This document shows positions 15,721 through 24,509 of a stretch of 64,000 nucleotides of DNA, piece after piece. The stretch spans positions 479,687-543,686 of the forward strand of contig CALKUK010000014.1 in the NCBI GenBank assembly GCA_937996655.1, read 5' to 3'. The first letter of the stretch is position 1, and each line of letters starts with the position of its first letter. Under the pieces are notes generated by a model. It saw only the letters and a list, made by a program, of their open reading frames with translations, searched no databases and was not told the DNA's origin. This stretch comes from an uncultured Sphingomonadaceae bacterium (lineage in GTDB: Bacteria; Pseudomonadota; Alphaproteobacteria; Sphingomonadales; Sphingomonadaceae). The position numbers and the translations under genes were made by a program.

Positions 15721-17229
15721 CTAAATCTCGAACTTGACGCCCTGCGCGAGCGGGAGTGCACTCCCGTAGTTCACCGTGCTCGTCTGGCGGCGCATATAGG
15801 CTTTCCAGCTATCAGAGCCGGACTCTCGGCCGCCGCCGGTTTCCTTTTCGCCGCCAAAGGCACCGCCAATCTCTGCTCCCGACGTGCCGATGTTGACGTT
15901 GGCAATGCCGCAGTCGCTGCCGGCAGCGGACGTGAACAGCTCCGCCTCACGCAGGTCTGTCGTGAAGATGGAGGAGGAAAGCCCCTGCGGCACCGCGTTC
16001 TGCAGCGCGATGGCCTCATCCAGCGTGTCATAGGCAAAGACGTAGAGGATCGGCGCGAAGGTTTCGGTCAGCGCGGGGCCTTCGTGCGCGGGCAGGCTGA
16101 CGACAGCGGGGGTGACGTAAACGCCGGGGCAGTTGACGCGTTCTCCGCCCGTCACCGTGCCACCCATCGCGCGGGCAGCGTCGAGCGCGGCCTGCATTGC
16201 ATCAAAGGCGGCTTCGTCGATCAATGGTCCCATCAGCGTGTCGGTATCGCGGGGATCGCCGATGCGGATGGAGCTTGCGGCGGCACGGATGCGGGCGAGC
16301 ATGTCATCATGGATGGGGCGTTCGAGGAACAGGCGGCGCAGCGAAGTGCAGCGTTGTCCGCTGGTGCCCATAAACCCGAAAGCCGATGCCCGTAGGGCCA
16401 GATCAAGGTCGGCCTTTGCGCTGACGATCGTCGCGTTGTTGCCGCCGAGTTCGAGCAGCGACCGGCCAAAGCGGCGGGCGACCCGTTCCCCAACGATACG
16501 CCCCATGCGCGTGCTGCCCGTCGCCGAGACAAGGCGGATGCGTGGATCATCGGTGAGGGTGGCCCCAGCTTCTGCGCCGCCAAGGATTAGCTGGGACAGG
16601 TGCGACGGGGCGGCCTCAAACTCTTCGGCCACCTGATTGAACAGCGCCTGCACAGCGAGCGCTGTGAGTGGGGTCTTCTCCGACGGTTTCCAAAGGATGC
16701 TGTTGCCGCAGACGAGCGCCAGCGCCGCGTTCCAGGACCAGACGGCGACGGGAAAGTTGAACGCGGTGATGATGGCGACGGGCCCCAGCGGGTGCCAGGT
16801 TTCGCTCATCCGATGCATCGGCCGTTCGCTGGCGATGGTCAGGCCGTAAAGCTGACGGGAAAGGCCGACGGCGAAGTCGCAGATGTCGATCATCTCCTGC
16901 ACTTCGCCCAAGCCTTCGGAAATCGGTTTGCCGCAATCGAGCGTCACCAGTTCACCCAGCGCCTGCTTGTGGTCGCGCAGCGCATTGCCAAGGCGGCGGA
17001 CGAGCTCTCCGCGCACAGGGGCGGGGACGGTGCGCCATTGGTGGAAGGCCTGTTCGGCACGGTCCGTGGCGGCGGTGACGTCGGCGGATGACGTGTCGGC
17101 GACATGGGCGACAATGGTGCCGTCAATGGGGGAGGTGATTGCGCGCGTGCCGGAGGTCCAGCGTGCCTCTTCAACGCCAAGTTGGGTCAGGAGGGTGCGG
17201 AGATGGTCTGGGGTCGAGGGCAAGGTCAT
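15721..17229 (-). CDS. ALDH7-type aldehyde dehydrogenase (aminoadipate-semialdehyde dehydrogenase-like)
   Basis: A 502-residue NAD(P)-dependent aldehyde dehydrogenase. With the start at 17229, catalytic Cys294 lies in GTSGQRCTSL and the general base Glu260 in LLELGGNNA; the cofactor stretch AFNFPVAVWSWN and the C-terminal GGEKETGGGRESGSDSWK are typical of the antiquitin (ALDH7) group, which oxidises alpha-aminoadipate semialdehyde in lysine catabolism. Lysine breakdown is therefore a reasonable but unproven role. I chose the ATG at 17229 (MTLPSTPDHL) because the homologous part begins there; a GTG at 17277 would add 16 residues that overlap repeat C. Neither start has a clear Shine-Dalgarno site. 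Confidence 0.85.
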   Translation of the reverse strand: MTLPSTPDHLRTLLTQLGVEEARWTSGTRAITSPIDGTIVAHVADTSSADVTAATDRAEQAFHQWRTVPAPVRGELVRRLGNALRDHKQALGELVTLDCGKPISEGLGEVQEMIDICDFAVGLSRQLYGLTIASERPMHRMSETWHPLGPVAIITAFNFPVAVWSWNAALALVCGNSILWKPSEKTPLTALAVQALFNQVAEEFEAAPSHLSQLILGGAEAGATLTDDPRIRLVSATGSTRMGRIVGERVARRFGRSLLELGGNNATIVSAKADLDLALRASAFGFMGTSGQRCTSLRRLFLERPIHDDMLARIRAAASSIRIGDPRDTDTLMGPLIDEAAFDAMQAALDAARAMGGTVTGGERVNCPGVYVTPAVVSLPAHEGPALTETFAPILYVFAYDTLDEAIALQNAVPQGLSSSIFTTDLREAELFTSAAGSDCGIANVNIGTSGAEIGGAFGGEKETGGGRESGSDSWKAYMRRQTSTVNYGSALPLAQGVKFEI

Positions 17230-17277
17230 GGAGAGAGGTGATAGGGCATTGAACTGTGTGCGGCCAGTGTCCCTCAC

Positions 17278-17390
17278 GCGTCATGCTGAACTTGTTTCAG
17301 CATCTATGCCTCGCGATTGGATGTCCGTCGGCCCTTGGCATGTATGCCCGCGTTCACGGCATGGATCCTGAAACAAGTTCAGGATGACGT
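17278..17390. repeat. Intergenic palindromic repeat, family C
   Basis: Outer arms GCGTCATGCTGAACTTGTTT (17278-17297) and a complementary AAACAAGTTCAGGATGACG (17371-17389), so the whole block can fold on itself. Each arm is also a small hairpin: TGCTGAA/TTTCAGCA and ATCCTGAA/TTCAGGAT. Only one copy is seen in this window. It lies between the aldehyde dehydrogenase gene and the rplI terminator. Confidence 0.8.
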
Positions 17391-17427
17391 TTTAGTGGGC
17401 TTGCCCTTTTGGTCGTTCCCCCCAAAC

Positions 17428-17458
17428 AAAAAAGGCCGACCCGAAGGCCGACCTTTTT
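17428..17458 (-). terminator. Rho-independent-like terminator of the rpsF-rpsR-rplI operon
   Basis: A-tract, GGCCGACC CGAA GGCCGACC, T-tract. The stem AAAAAGG/CCTTTTT continues inward with CG/CG and CC/GG pairs separated by single mismatches. Read on the minus strand it lies 27 bases after the rplI stop and ends in a run of Ts; the A-tract on the other side would let it work in both directions. Confidence 0.6.
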
Positions 17459-17484
17459 CGTGAACTTGACTGTCGGAAAACCGA

Positions 17485-18093
17485 TCAGGCGTCGTCCGAG
17501 GCTTCCGCTGCTGCGGGGGCTTCGGCGCCTTCTTCGGCAATCGTGCCGGGTTCGGCATTGGGATCGAAATCTTCGGTGAACCCTGCGACGTCCTTTTCGA
17601 ACATCGAGGCCATGATATCGACACCCTGGCTCTGCAGATCGGCTTCTTCCGGCGAGCGGGCAACGTTCACCTTAATGGTGACCGATACTTCCGCGTGGAG
17701 CGAAACCTTCACATCATACAGGCCAATGGCCTTGATCGGCTTGTCGAGAACGACCTGCTGCTTGCTGACCTTCTTGCCATCAGCGACGAGCGCTTCGACA
17801 ATGTCACGCACAGCCACTGAACCATAAAGCTGGCCGGTGTTGGACGCCTGACGGATGAGCGTGACCGAGACGCCGTCAATGCCCTTGGAAGCGGCTTCGG
17901 CTTCCGTGCGCTTGACTTCGTTATCGGCGACGATCTTCGCCTTATTTGCTTCAAACAGCTTGCGGTTGGCTTCGTTGGCACGAAGCGCCTTGTTGCGCGG
18001 CAACAGGAAGTTGCGGGCAAAGCCGTTCTTGACGGTGACCACGTCACCAATTGCGCCGAGCTTTTCGACGCGTTCGAGAAGGATGACTTCCAT
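17485..18093 (-). CDS. rplI: 50S ribosomal protein L9
   Basis: Large-subunit protein bL9. The N-terminal MEVILLERVEKLGAIGDVVTVKNGFARNFLLPRNKAL is the signature of the rRNA-binding N domain, followed by the long connecting helix and the C-terminal domain. At 202 residues it is longer than the usual ~150 because of an acidic, alanine-rich tail (from about residue 165, ending EASDDA), which is common in sphingomonad L9. It is last in the rpsF-rpsR-rplI operon, 14 bases after rpsR, and is followed by a terminator. Confidence 0.97.
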   Translation of the reverse strand: MEVILLERVEKLGAIGDVVTVKNGFARNFLLPRNKALRANEANRKLFEANKAKIVADNEVKRTEAEAASKGIDGVSVTLIRQASNTGQLYGSVAVRDIVEALVADGKKVSKQQVVLDKPIKAIGLYDVKVSLHAEVSVTIKVNVARSPEEADLQSQGVDIMASMFEKDVAGFTEDFDPNAEPGTIAEEGAEAPAAAEASDDA

Positions 18094-18107
18094 CGGGGGT
18101 GTATTCC

Positions 18108-18332
18108 TTACTTCACGATGAAGGGCAGAAGCCCGATGTGGCGAGCGCGCTTGATGGCCTGGGCCAGTTCACGCTGCTTCTTTGCAGAAACGGCGGTGAT
18201 GCGCGAGGGAACGATCTTACCGCGTTCAGAGACGAAGCCCTGAAGCAGACGGACGTCCTTATAATCGATCTTCGGAGCGTTCTTGGCTGCGAACGGGCAG
18301 CTCTTGCGCCGGCGGAAAAATGGGCGTGCCAT
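18108..18332 (-). CDS. rpsR: 30S ribosomal protein S18
   Basis: Small-subunit protein bS18, 74 residues, the standard alphaproteobacterial length. Recognisable by MARPFFRRRKSCPF at the N-terminus, DYKDVRLLQGFVSERGKIVPSR in the middle and AIKRARHIGLLPF at the end. It pairs with S6 on 16S rRNA. It lies 15 bases after rpsF and 14 bases before rplI on the minus strand; the three are co-transcribed in most proteobacteria. Confidence 0.97.
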   Translation of the reverse strand: MARPFFRRRKSCPFAAKNAPKIDYKDVRLLQGFVSERGKIVPSRITAVSAKKQRELAQAIKRARHIGLLPFIVK

Positions 18333-18347
18333 GGTCTGGTGCCTTCC

Positions 18348-18716
18348 TTAGAATTCTACAGCTTCGTCGTCGCGGCGCGGCTTGCGGTCGCGTTCGCCCT
18401 TGCGCATCATCACCGACGGGCCGGCTTCCTGCTCATCAACCTTGACGGTCATGTAGCGGAGCACGTCTTCGTTGATCTGCGTCTGACGCTCGAGTTCGGC
18501 AACGACATCGCCGGGCGCTTCGAACGCAAGCATCACATAATGTGCCTTGCGGTTCTTCGCGATCTTGTAGGCGAGGGTGCGCAGACCCCAAGTTTCGGTC
18601 TTGGAGACCTTACCGCCATTTGTTTCGACGATTTCGGTGGCTGTTGCCGCCAACGCGTCAACCTGGGCTTGAGCCAGATCCTGACGCGCAAGAAAAATGT
18701 GCTCATAAAGAGCCAT
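18348..18716 (-). CDS. rpsF: 30S ribosomal protein S6
   Basis: Small-subunit protein bS6, 122 residues. MALYEHIFLARQDL at the start, GLRTLAYKIAKNRKAHYV in the core and RYMTVKV followed by an acidic/basic tail are diagnostic. The ATG at 18716 is chosen over a longer frame (to 18854) because S6 proteins start with MALYEH and GGAAAGGCAAG lies just upstream. The ~140-base leader holds GC-rich inverted segments, among them TTCCCT TTT AGGGAA at 18783-18797; in other bacteria S6:S18 autoregulates through an mRNA leader, but I could not identify that motif here. Confidence 0.97.
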   Translation of the reverse strand: MALYEHIFLARQDLAQAQVDALAATATEIVETNGGKVSKTETWGLRTLAYKIAKNRKAHYVMLAFEAPGDVVAELERQTQINEDVLRYMTVKVDEQEAGPSVMMRKGERDRKPRRDDEAVEF

Positions 18717-18942
18717 AAAGCTTGCCTTTCCTGGCCGATCGCTGACGCCGCCCCATGCGGACGCCCCTCCGGCTTTCTTCGATTCCCTTTTAGGGAAGGC
18801 GGGGCATTGGCGGATGCGGCATGAAAAAGCAAGGGCCGCATCGTGAGCGGGCAATTAACCACGCCAATTGAGATGGTTAATAGCGCCGTAGCGGAGGTTG
18901 TTGTCCGTTCGAAAAGCAGGGCCGCCGTGTAGATGGTAGGTC

Positions 18943-19041
18943 ATGACCCCGCGCCGCCGCAACAAGACCATCGACTGGGTCGGTTTCATGCTGCTGGCCG
19001 TCATGGCCCTCAACGCCATGTGGCAGGCGGGGTATCAGTAG
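18943..19041 (+). CDS. Possible 32-residue membrane protein
   Basis: An ORF too short for usual cut-offs: MTPRRRNKTIDWVGF then a hydrophobic run FMLLAVMALNAMW and a polar end. The basic N-terminus followed by one ~20-residue membrane segment is the shape of a small single-pass protein. GGTAGG lies 2-7 bases before the ATG, which is closer than ideal. It is divergent from rpsF and ends 4 bases before the stop of the convergent 19046-19744 gene, so it neatly fills the interval. No family recognised; it may be spurious. Confidence 0.35.
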   Translation: MTPRRRNKTIDWVGFMLLAVMALNAMWQAGYQ

Positions 19042-19045
19042 GACG

Positions 19046-19744
19046 TTACTCGTCCAGTCCCTGATATTTCAGTTCCAGATAGCGGCTCTGCGTCGCGATG
19101 CGTTGCAGGTCGCCTGAGGCGATCTGTTCGCTCATCCGCTGCAATTCGCTTTCAACGACATGCAGGCCCTCCACCAGCTGCTTGTCAGGGCTCATACCGT
19201 TGAGGCCGTCGCGGCGGAGATGGCCGGGCACGCGCAGATAGCCGTTGACGAGTTCGGGCAGCTCATCGGCGATCAGGCGGCGGATTTCGAGCGCAGCCGG
19301 TTCTTTTTCATCCAGCGCCTGAAGCTGCGGGGTCAATTGCTCCAGCTTGACGCCGATGGCATCCGCCAGCCTTTGCGCAGGCGGCGGGAGTGCGCGGCGT
19401 TGCCCGGCGAGCCAAACTTCGGTCGTCAACGGCAGCGACTTGAGCGGCGCTGTCGGCAGGCGTTCCGGGTCAACGCGCAGTCCGGCGGGCAGGGCGATGG
19501 CGGCGAGCGACAGTCCGGCAAAGAGCATCACGGCCAGCACAAGGCCCATGATGCCGATGGGGCTAACGAGAAGCGCGAAGGCGGGCACCCCGATCAGGAA
19601 GCCAAGCGAAAGCCAAAGGACCCGCTTTGCCTTGATCTTTCCGCTGTTGACGAGGCGACCGATCGCGCGCTGCTGCAGGCGGGATTGGCCGCCATGCCGC
19701 TGGAGCGCGGCCTCCGCCCGGGCCAGAACGTCGTCGCTGCGCAT
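19046..19744 (-). CDS. Membrane protein paired with TelA
   Basis: A 232-residue protein with an N-terminal cytoplasmic helix (MRSDDVLARAEAALQRHGG), two adjacent membrane segments at about residues 42-63 and 65-85 (VLWLSLGFLIGVPAFALLVSP, MGLVLAVMLFAGLSLAAIAL), and a mostly helical C-terminal half. It begins 9 bases after the TelA stop codon. In Firmicutes telA is often next to xpaC, which encodes a membrane-anchored helical protein; the layout here is analogous, though I cannot claim homology. Function unknown; probably a membrane partner of the TelA protein. Confidence 0.65.
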   Translation of the reverse strand: MRSDDVLARAEAALQRHGGQSRLQQRAIGRLVNSGKIKAKRVLWLSLGFLIGVPAFALLVSPIGIMGLVLAVMLFAGLSLAAIALPAGLRVDPERLPTAPLKSLPLTTEVWLAGQRRALPPPAQRLADAIGVKLEQLTPQLQALDEKEPAALEIRRLIADELPELVNGYLRVPGHLRRDGLNGMSPDKQLVEGLHVVESELQRMSEQIASGDLQRIATQSRYLELKYQGLDE

Positions 19745-19753
19745 CGCTGCCCC

Positions 19754-20956
19754 TTATTCGACCGGCGCGAAAGGGTTGGGCGCGCTGGCTTCGATCGCGG
19801 CCTGCGCCTGACCTTCCGCACGGGCGATATAGCCCTTGGACTTTTCGACTTCGCCTTCCAGCGTCTCGACGGTCGTCTTCATGGAGATGAGCGCTTTCGC
19901 CTTGAAGGTGTCGATCTGGTCCATCGTCACATAGATGTTCTGGAACGCGCGCTGGAGCGTCTCGACCGGGATGGTGGAGCTGGCGGCCTGTTCGTGGATG
20001 CGCGCCGTCTGGTTCTTCAGCATCTCACCTGTGGAATCGATGATGTTGGCGGTCGTCGTGTTGAGCGCGGTAATCTGATCCAGCACCAGCTTCTGCCCGA
20101 CGAGCGCCTGAGCGACCGTCACAGCCGTGCGCAGAGCCGAGACCGTGGTGGTCGACGCGCGGTCGACGCCCTTGATCAGTTCAACATTGTTCTTTTTGAC
20201 AAGGTCGAGTGCGAGATAACCCTGCACCGTGACCGCCATCTGGGTGAGCAGATCCTGCGTGCGCTGGCGGGTGTAGAACAACGCGGTCTCGCGGATCGCC
20301 TTGGCCTTGGCGGGGTCCGAAATCTCGATGTCCGCAGCACTGGTTTCCAGCTTGGAATCGAGCGCCTTGGACACATGGATCATCTGTTCCAGTCGGCCCA
20401 TCGCCGCCCAAAGCGTCTGGCGCTCCACATCAATCGCCGCATTGTCCTTCAGCAGCTCATCCTTGCCGGAGGCGAGGTGGGTGAGGATCGACGAGATATG
20501 CCCTTGGCTTGATTTGTAGCTGTCAAAATAGTCGCGCAGCCGGTTGCCATAAGGGATGATGCCGAACAGCTTTTTGCGGGTGAACAGGTCATCCTTCTTG
20601 CCGGGATCAAGGTCTTCGATCGTGCGACGCAGTTCGGCGAGGTTGGTACCGACGGTTGAGTCCTGATCCATCGCGCGGACGGGGCGGTCAAGGAACCGGT
20701 TGGACTGGCCAGCGGCATCGGCAATCTCACGGCGGCCCATGTTGACGAGCTGATCGACCTTCTTGCCAAATTCAGGGGAATTGGCGTCCAGCGTCACAAG
20801 TTCTGCCACAAAGGCTTCCGCCTTTTCTTCCAGAGCCGATTTCTTGGTGTCGTCAATCGGGACCAGCCCGGCCGCTTTAGCAGGGGCGACGACCGGCACC
20901 GGATCGGGCGCGGTCAATGTCAGTCCAGGGTCCTCAACGGTGGTCGCCACGGGCAT
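19754..20956 (-). CDS. Toxic anion resistance protein, TelA family
   Basis: A 400-residue, largely helical cytoplasmic protein. The core with VNMGRREIADAAGQSNRFLDRPVRAMD, KKLFGIIPYGNRLRDYFDSYKSSQGHI and the long C-terminal helices with TVSALRTAVTVAQALVGQKLVLDQI is the TelA (KlaA-related) pattern. Members are linked to tellurite and cell-envelope stress resistance, but no biochemical activity is established. The N-terminus (to about residue 40) is a Pro/Ala/Val-rich, probably disordered segment. The ATG is preceded by AAGGAGA. Next on the same strand is its membrane partner. Confidence 0.88.
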   Translation of the reverse strand: MPVATTVEDPGLTLTAPDPVPVVAPAKAAGLVPIDDTKKSALEEKAEAFVAELVTLDANSPEFGKKVDQLVNMGRREIADAAGQSNRFLDRPVRAMDQDSTVGTNLAELRRTIEDLDPGKKDDLFTRKKLFGIIPYGNRLRDYFDSYKSSQGHISSILTHLASGKDELLKDNAAIDVERQTLWAAMGRLEQMIHVSKALDSKLETSAADIEISDPAKAKAIRETALFYTRQRTQDLLTQMAVTVQGYLALDLVKKNNVELIKGVDRASTTTVSALRTAVTVAQALVGQKLVLDQITALNTTTANIIDSTGEMLKNQTARIHEQAASSTIPVETLQRAFQNIYVTMDQIDTFKAKALISMKTTVETLEGEVEKSKGYIARAEGQAQAAIEASAPNPFAPVE

Positions 20957-21024
20957 CTCCTTGCAAATCTGCCCTATAGATGGAACGAAACACTGTATTA
21001 TTCAAGTAGAACAGTGGATGTGGT

Positions 21025-22332
21025 TTATCCTGCTGCCTTTTTTGCGGCGATCATGGCCTCCACGGCGACAAACTTCTCGCGTGGCGCGCCATCGCGGGCG
21101 CGGGCGATCTCCGCCTTGTCGATATTCTGCCAGTCGCGGAAGGTGACGACATCCACCCCCCGGCCGTCGAGCAGAGCGTCGAGCGCGGGGCGTCCGATCT
21201 TGCCGCTCTTGTCGGCAATGTCCTCAGCGATCAGATCGACAATGGCAAAGCCATCGGGCCGGTTGGTGCCGATGGTGCCGGTCGGCCCCCTGCGCGCCCA
21301 GCCGACACAGTAAAGGCCGGGCAGGATGCGCCCGTCATCATTGGCAAAACGTCCGCGGCCATGTTCATAGGGCACGCCTTCAATCGGCGGCGTCTGGTAT
21401 CCGATGCAGGCGACGACAAGGCGGCAGGGGATGACGTAGCGTTCCCCCGTCGGGACTGATCTGAGGTCTGCATCAAGACGTGTCCGCTCCACCACCATGC
21501 GCTCCACCCGGCCATCGCCTTCAATAGCGACGGGCATGGCATAGAAGTCGAACTCCACCGCAATGTCTTTGGGGACATCCGCATTTGCGGCGAAATCGCG
21601 CAGATGCGCCACGGATTTGCGCATCCCGGGTTCCAGCAGGGCGTCATCGGCGGCGGGTGGCAGGTCGGCTGCGTCGACCAGCGGCGTTGCGCGGGTCAGA
21701 TGACCAAGCTCCCCCAGTTCCTTGGGCGTCATGGCGATCTGGTGCGGCCCTCTGCGGCCGAGGATGGTGATACGGCGGATGCCCGAATGGTCGAGCCGGT
21801 CGAGTGCATGATCGACGATATCTGCACCGTGAAATTCGTCGCGCGTCTTGGCAAGAATGCGCGTGACGTCGAGCGCGACATTGCCGTTGCCGACGATGAC
21901 CGCGCCGGGGCCGTCTATGTCGGGATCAAGATCGGCAAAGTCTGGATGGCCATTATACCAGCCGACAAAAGCCGCCGAGCCGACGACACCTGGCAGGTCT
22001 TCTCCCTTGATGCCCATCTGCCGGTCATGCGGCGCGCCAGTGGCAAGGACCACAGCGTCGTAGAGGGACTGGAGTTCTCCAATGCTGACATCGCGCCCGA
22101 CGGTGACATTGCCGACAAAGCGGACATTCTCACTCAGGTTCACCGCCTCATAGCGCTTGGAAACGCCTTTGATCGACTGATGGTCCGGCGCCACGCCGAA
22201 GCGGATCAGGCCATAGGGGACGGGCAGCCGGTCAATAATATCGATGCGGACGTCATCGCCAAACTTTTTCTGCGCGGCTTCTGCTGTGTAATATCCAGCA
22301 GGGCCAGACCCTACCACTGCGATATGCCGCAT
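21025..22332 (-). CDS. FAD-dependent ferredoxin/adrenodoxin-type NADP+ reductase (FprA-like)
   Basis: A 435-residue two-dinucleotide-binding flavoprotein of the adrenodoxin reductase / mycobacterial FprA type. The FAD loop GSGPAGYYTAE opens the protein, followed by VPYGLIRFGVAPDH; the NADP site VIVGNGNVALDVTRIL is near residue 145, and the C-terminal GWARRGPTGTIGTNR is the family signature. It would pass electrons from NADPH to a ferredoxin that serves P450s or Fe-S enzymes. No ferredoxin or P450 gene is adjacent. It lies alone between TelA and repeat A, on the minus strand. Confidence 0.9.
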   Translation of the reverse strand: MRHIAVVGSGPAGYYTAEAAQKKFGDDVRIDIIDRLPVPYGLIRFGVAPDHQSIKGVSKRYEAVNLSENVRFVGNVTVGRDVSIGELQSLYDAVVLATGAPHDRQMGIKGEDLPGVVGSAAFVGWYNGHPDFADLDPDIDGPGAVIVGNGNVALDVTRILAKTRDEFHGADIVDHALDRLDHSGIRRITILGRRGPHQIAMTPKELGELGHLTRATPLVDAADLPPAADDALLEPGMRKSVAHLRDFAANADVPKDIAVEFDFYAMPVAIEGDGRVERMVVERTRLDADLRSVPTGERYVIPCRLVVACIGYQTPPIEGVPYEHGRGRFANDDGRILPGLYCVGWARRGPTGTIGTNRPDGFAIVDLIAEDIADKSGKIGRPALDALLDGRGVDVVTFRDWQNIDKAEIARARDGAPREKFVAVEAMIAAKKAAG

Positions 22333-22419
22333 CCCCGATGCTCCTCACCCTTTGGTGTTTGGTCGGATGCTAACGGGGGCGGGCAGGAGTGCAAGGGGGG
22401 AGTGGCGCTCTCCCCGTGC

Positions 22420-22506
22420 TCCGTTTGGGCTGAGCCTGTCGAAGCCCTGTCCTTCTTGTTTCGGTGAACAGGAAGGTCAGCCCTTCGACAAGCTCAGGGT
22501 GAGCGG
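22420..22506. repeat. Intergenic palindromic repeat, family A, copy 2
   Basis: Arms GCTGAGCCTGTCGAAGCCC (22429-22447) and GCCCTTCGACAAGCTCAGGG (22480-22499) with one mismatch, loop containing TTCGGTGAA, ending GAGCGG: the same layout as the copy at 4551-4647 with compensating differences. It lies between the ferredoxin reductase start and the amidohydrolase stop. Confidence 0.82.
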
Positions 22507-22545
22507 TTGAGGAGGGCTACCGATCAGCCCAAGCGGTGGTGACCT

Positions 22546-24285
22546 CTACTCCGCTGCCAGCGCCATTTCCGCTGTCTGCGGGCCGCGGATGACGATGCCC
22601 GGGGTGGCGCCTTGCATCACGCCTTCGCGGAAGGTGACTTCGCCTGACTTAATCGTGGCGACATAGCCGTCTGCCTTTTGCAGGAGGCGTTTGCCACCTG
22701 CGGGAAGATCAAAGGCGAGCCAGGGCTTGCCCAGTTTCAGGCGCTCCATGTCGATGACGTTGAGATCTGCCATCATGCCCGGTGCAATCAGACCACGATC
22801 ATGCAGGCCATAGAGCAAGGCCGTGTCGCGGCACTGGCGCTTGATCGCGACTTCGAGGCTGATGCGCGCTTTCTTGCGGTCGCGCACCCAATGCTGGAGC
22901 ATGAAGGTGGGCGAAGCCGCGTCGCAGATCGTACCGCAATGCGCGCCGCCATCGGACAGGGAGTTCACCGTGTCGTCAGAGGCTTGCAGGTCTTCGAGGA
23001 AGTCGAGATTGCCATCGCGGTAGTTGAGGATGGGGAAGTAGATGAAGCCCTTGCCCTCATCCTTCATCAGCAGGTCATAGCCATATTCAGCCGCCGACTG
23101 GCCTGCGGCGGTCGCGCGGGCGAGCACGCTTTCATCTGCTGTCGGTTCATAGTTGAAGTCCGGGTCCATTTCGTAATGCGTGAACCAGCCATTGGCGACG
23201 ATGTTGAGGAAGTCTGCGATGTCGCTTTCGGGGATGACCGACTCTTCGGCGATCATCCGCGCCTTGAAGGCGGGGTCCTTCAGCTTGGCCAACTGTTGAT
23301 CCCACGGCAGGCCGTCTATCTCCGCCCAAGCGGGCTTGAAGCGGAACGGGTGGACTGTGCCCTGCCAGGCCATGATGATGCCGTTGCCGCGCAGCGCAAT
23401 CTGGGCGACGATGTTGGCGCCATTGTCATTCTGGGCGCGCATCTCGCTAATCTGTTCTTCGAGCGGCAGTTCCTTTGCGATGGACTGGAGTGCGGCAAAG
23501 GTGACGGGCAGGCCGGTCTCGCGGCTCAATTGGCCCATCCAGCCAAATTCATTCCATTCGCGGCGCATGTCGGAGGCCATTTCGAACACGCCATAGCCGA
23601 CGCGGCCCATGGCCCGACCAATGGCGACCAGCTCTTCGGCAGTCGCCGTCGTGCCGGGGACGAGTTCCCCATCGACCGACTTGTGGAGCACCGTGCGTGA
23701 GGTGGAGAAGCCAAGCGCGCCGGCGCGCACGCCTTCTTCCACGATGCGCGACATTTCAGCCAAGTCTTCGTCCGTCGGGATGGCACCGGGCTGTTCGCGG
23801 TCGCCCAGCACATAAGCGCGGACGGCGCCGTGCGGCACATGGGTGCCGACATCGACCGTGCGCGGCAGGCGCTCCAGCGCGTCGAGATATTCGGGGAAGG
23901 TTTCCCAGTCCCACTTCATGCCTTCGGCAAGGGCGGTGCCGGGGATGTCCTCGACGCCTTCCATCAGGCTGATCAGCCATTCGTGCCGGTCGGGGCGTGC
24001 AGGCGCAAAGCCGACGCCGCAATTACCCATGATGACCGTGGTCACGCCGTGCCAGCTGGAGGGGGCCATTTCCGCATCCCAAGTGGCCTGGCCATCATAA
24101 TGGGTGTGAACGTCCACAAAGCCGGGGGTGACGATCAGGCCAGACGCGTCAATTTCTTCGCGGCCCTTGGCATCCACTTTGCCAACCAACGTTATGAGGC
24201 CGCCATCAACCGCAACGTCTGCTGCAAAAGGCTTTCCGCCGCTTCCATCGACGACAGTGCCGCCACGAATGACCAGATCATGCAT
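22546..24285 (-). CDS. Amidohydrolase family 3, N-acyl-D-amino-acid deacylase-like
   Basis: A 579-residue metal-dependent hydrolase. The N-terminal beta-sandwich starts MHDLVIRGGTVVDGSGGKPFAADVAV; the metal motif DVHTHYDGQATWD is at about residues 57-69; the C-terminal LIAPGMMADLNVID closes the second beta-sandwich part. This layout is that of D-aminoacylases and related dihydropyrimidinase-like enzymes; in sphingomonads such 570-580-residue proteins are usually annotated D-aminoacylase. Natural substrate unknown. No signal peptide is visible, so it is probably cytoplasmic. The gene is alone on the minus strand, divergent from the PilZ-like gene across 224 bases. Confidence 0.85.
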   Translation of the reverse strand: MHDLVIRGGTVVDGSGGKPFAADVAVDGGLITLVGKVDAKGREEIDASGLIVTPGFVDVHTHYDGQATWDAEMAPSSWHGVTTVIMGNCGVGFAPARPDRHEWLISLMEGVEDIPGTALAEGMKWDWETFPEYLDALERLPRTVDVGTHVPHGAVRAYVLGDREQPGAIPTDEDLAEMSRIVEEGVRAGALGFSTSRTVLHKSVDGELVPGTTATAEELVAIGRAMGRVGYGVFEMASDMRREWNEFGWMGQLSRETGLPVTFAALQSIAKELPLEEQISEMRAQNDNGANIVAQIALRGNGIIMAWQGTVHPFRFKPAWAEIDGLPWDQQLAKLKDPAFKARMIAEESVIPESDIADFLNIVANGWFTHYEMDPDFNYEPTADESVLARATAAGQSAAEYGYDLLMKDEGKGFIYFPILNYRDGNLDFLEDLQASDDTVNSLSDGGAHCGTICDAASPTFMLQHWVRDRKKARISLEVAIKRQCRDTALLYGLHDRGLIAPGMMADLNVIDMERLKLGKPWLAFDLPAGGKRLLQKADGYVATIKSGEVTFREGVMQGATPGIVIRGPQTAEMALAAE

Positions 24286-24509
24286 CTTCCCGACTCTCCT
24301 AAGATTTTGTCTTTGGGTGGGATGCTATCACAAATTGACGTTTGCGGAAGGGCCTTGCGCCAAGGAGGGGTAGTGGAGGACGCCCTGTGGATAACTCTTG
24401 ACTCAATTGTGCCCAAGCCTCAGCTTTTGAAAGCTTTCACAAGCGAGTCGCAATAGCGGCCGACTGCGAGGGTGGGCGTCCCTCTGGGGCGGTGGGATAA
24501 GGGTCGTTT

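Noticed and set aside
18717..18860. Possible S6:S18 autoregulatory leader before rpsF
   Set aside because: Some GC-rich pairing is present, but I could not identify the known binding motif; noted only within the rpsF entry.
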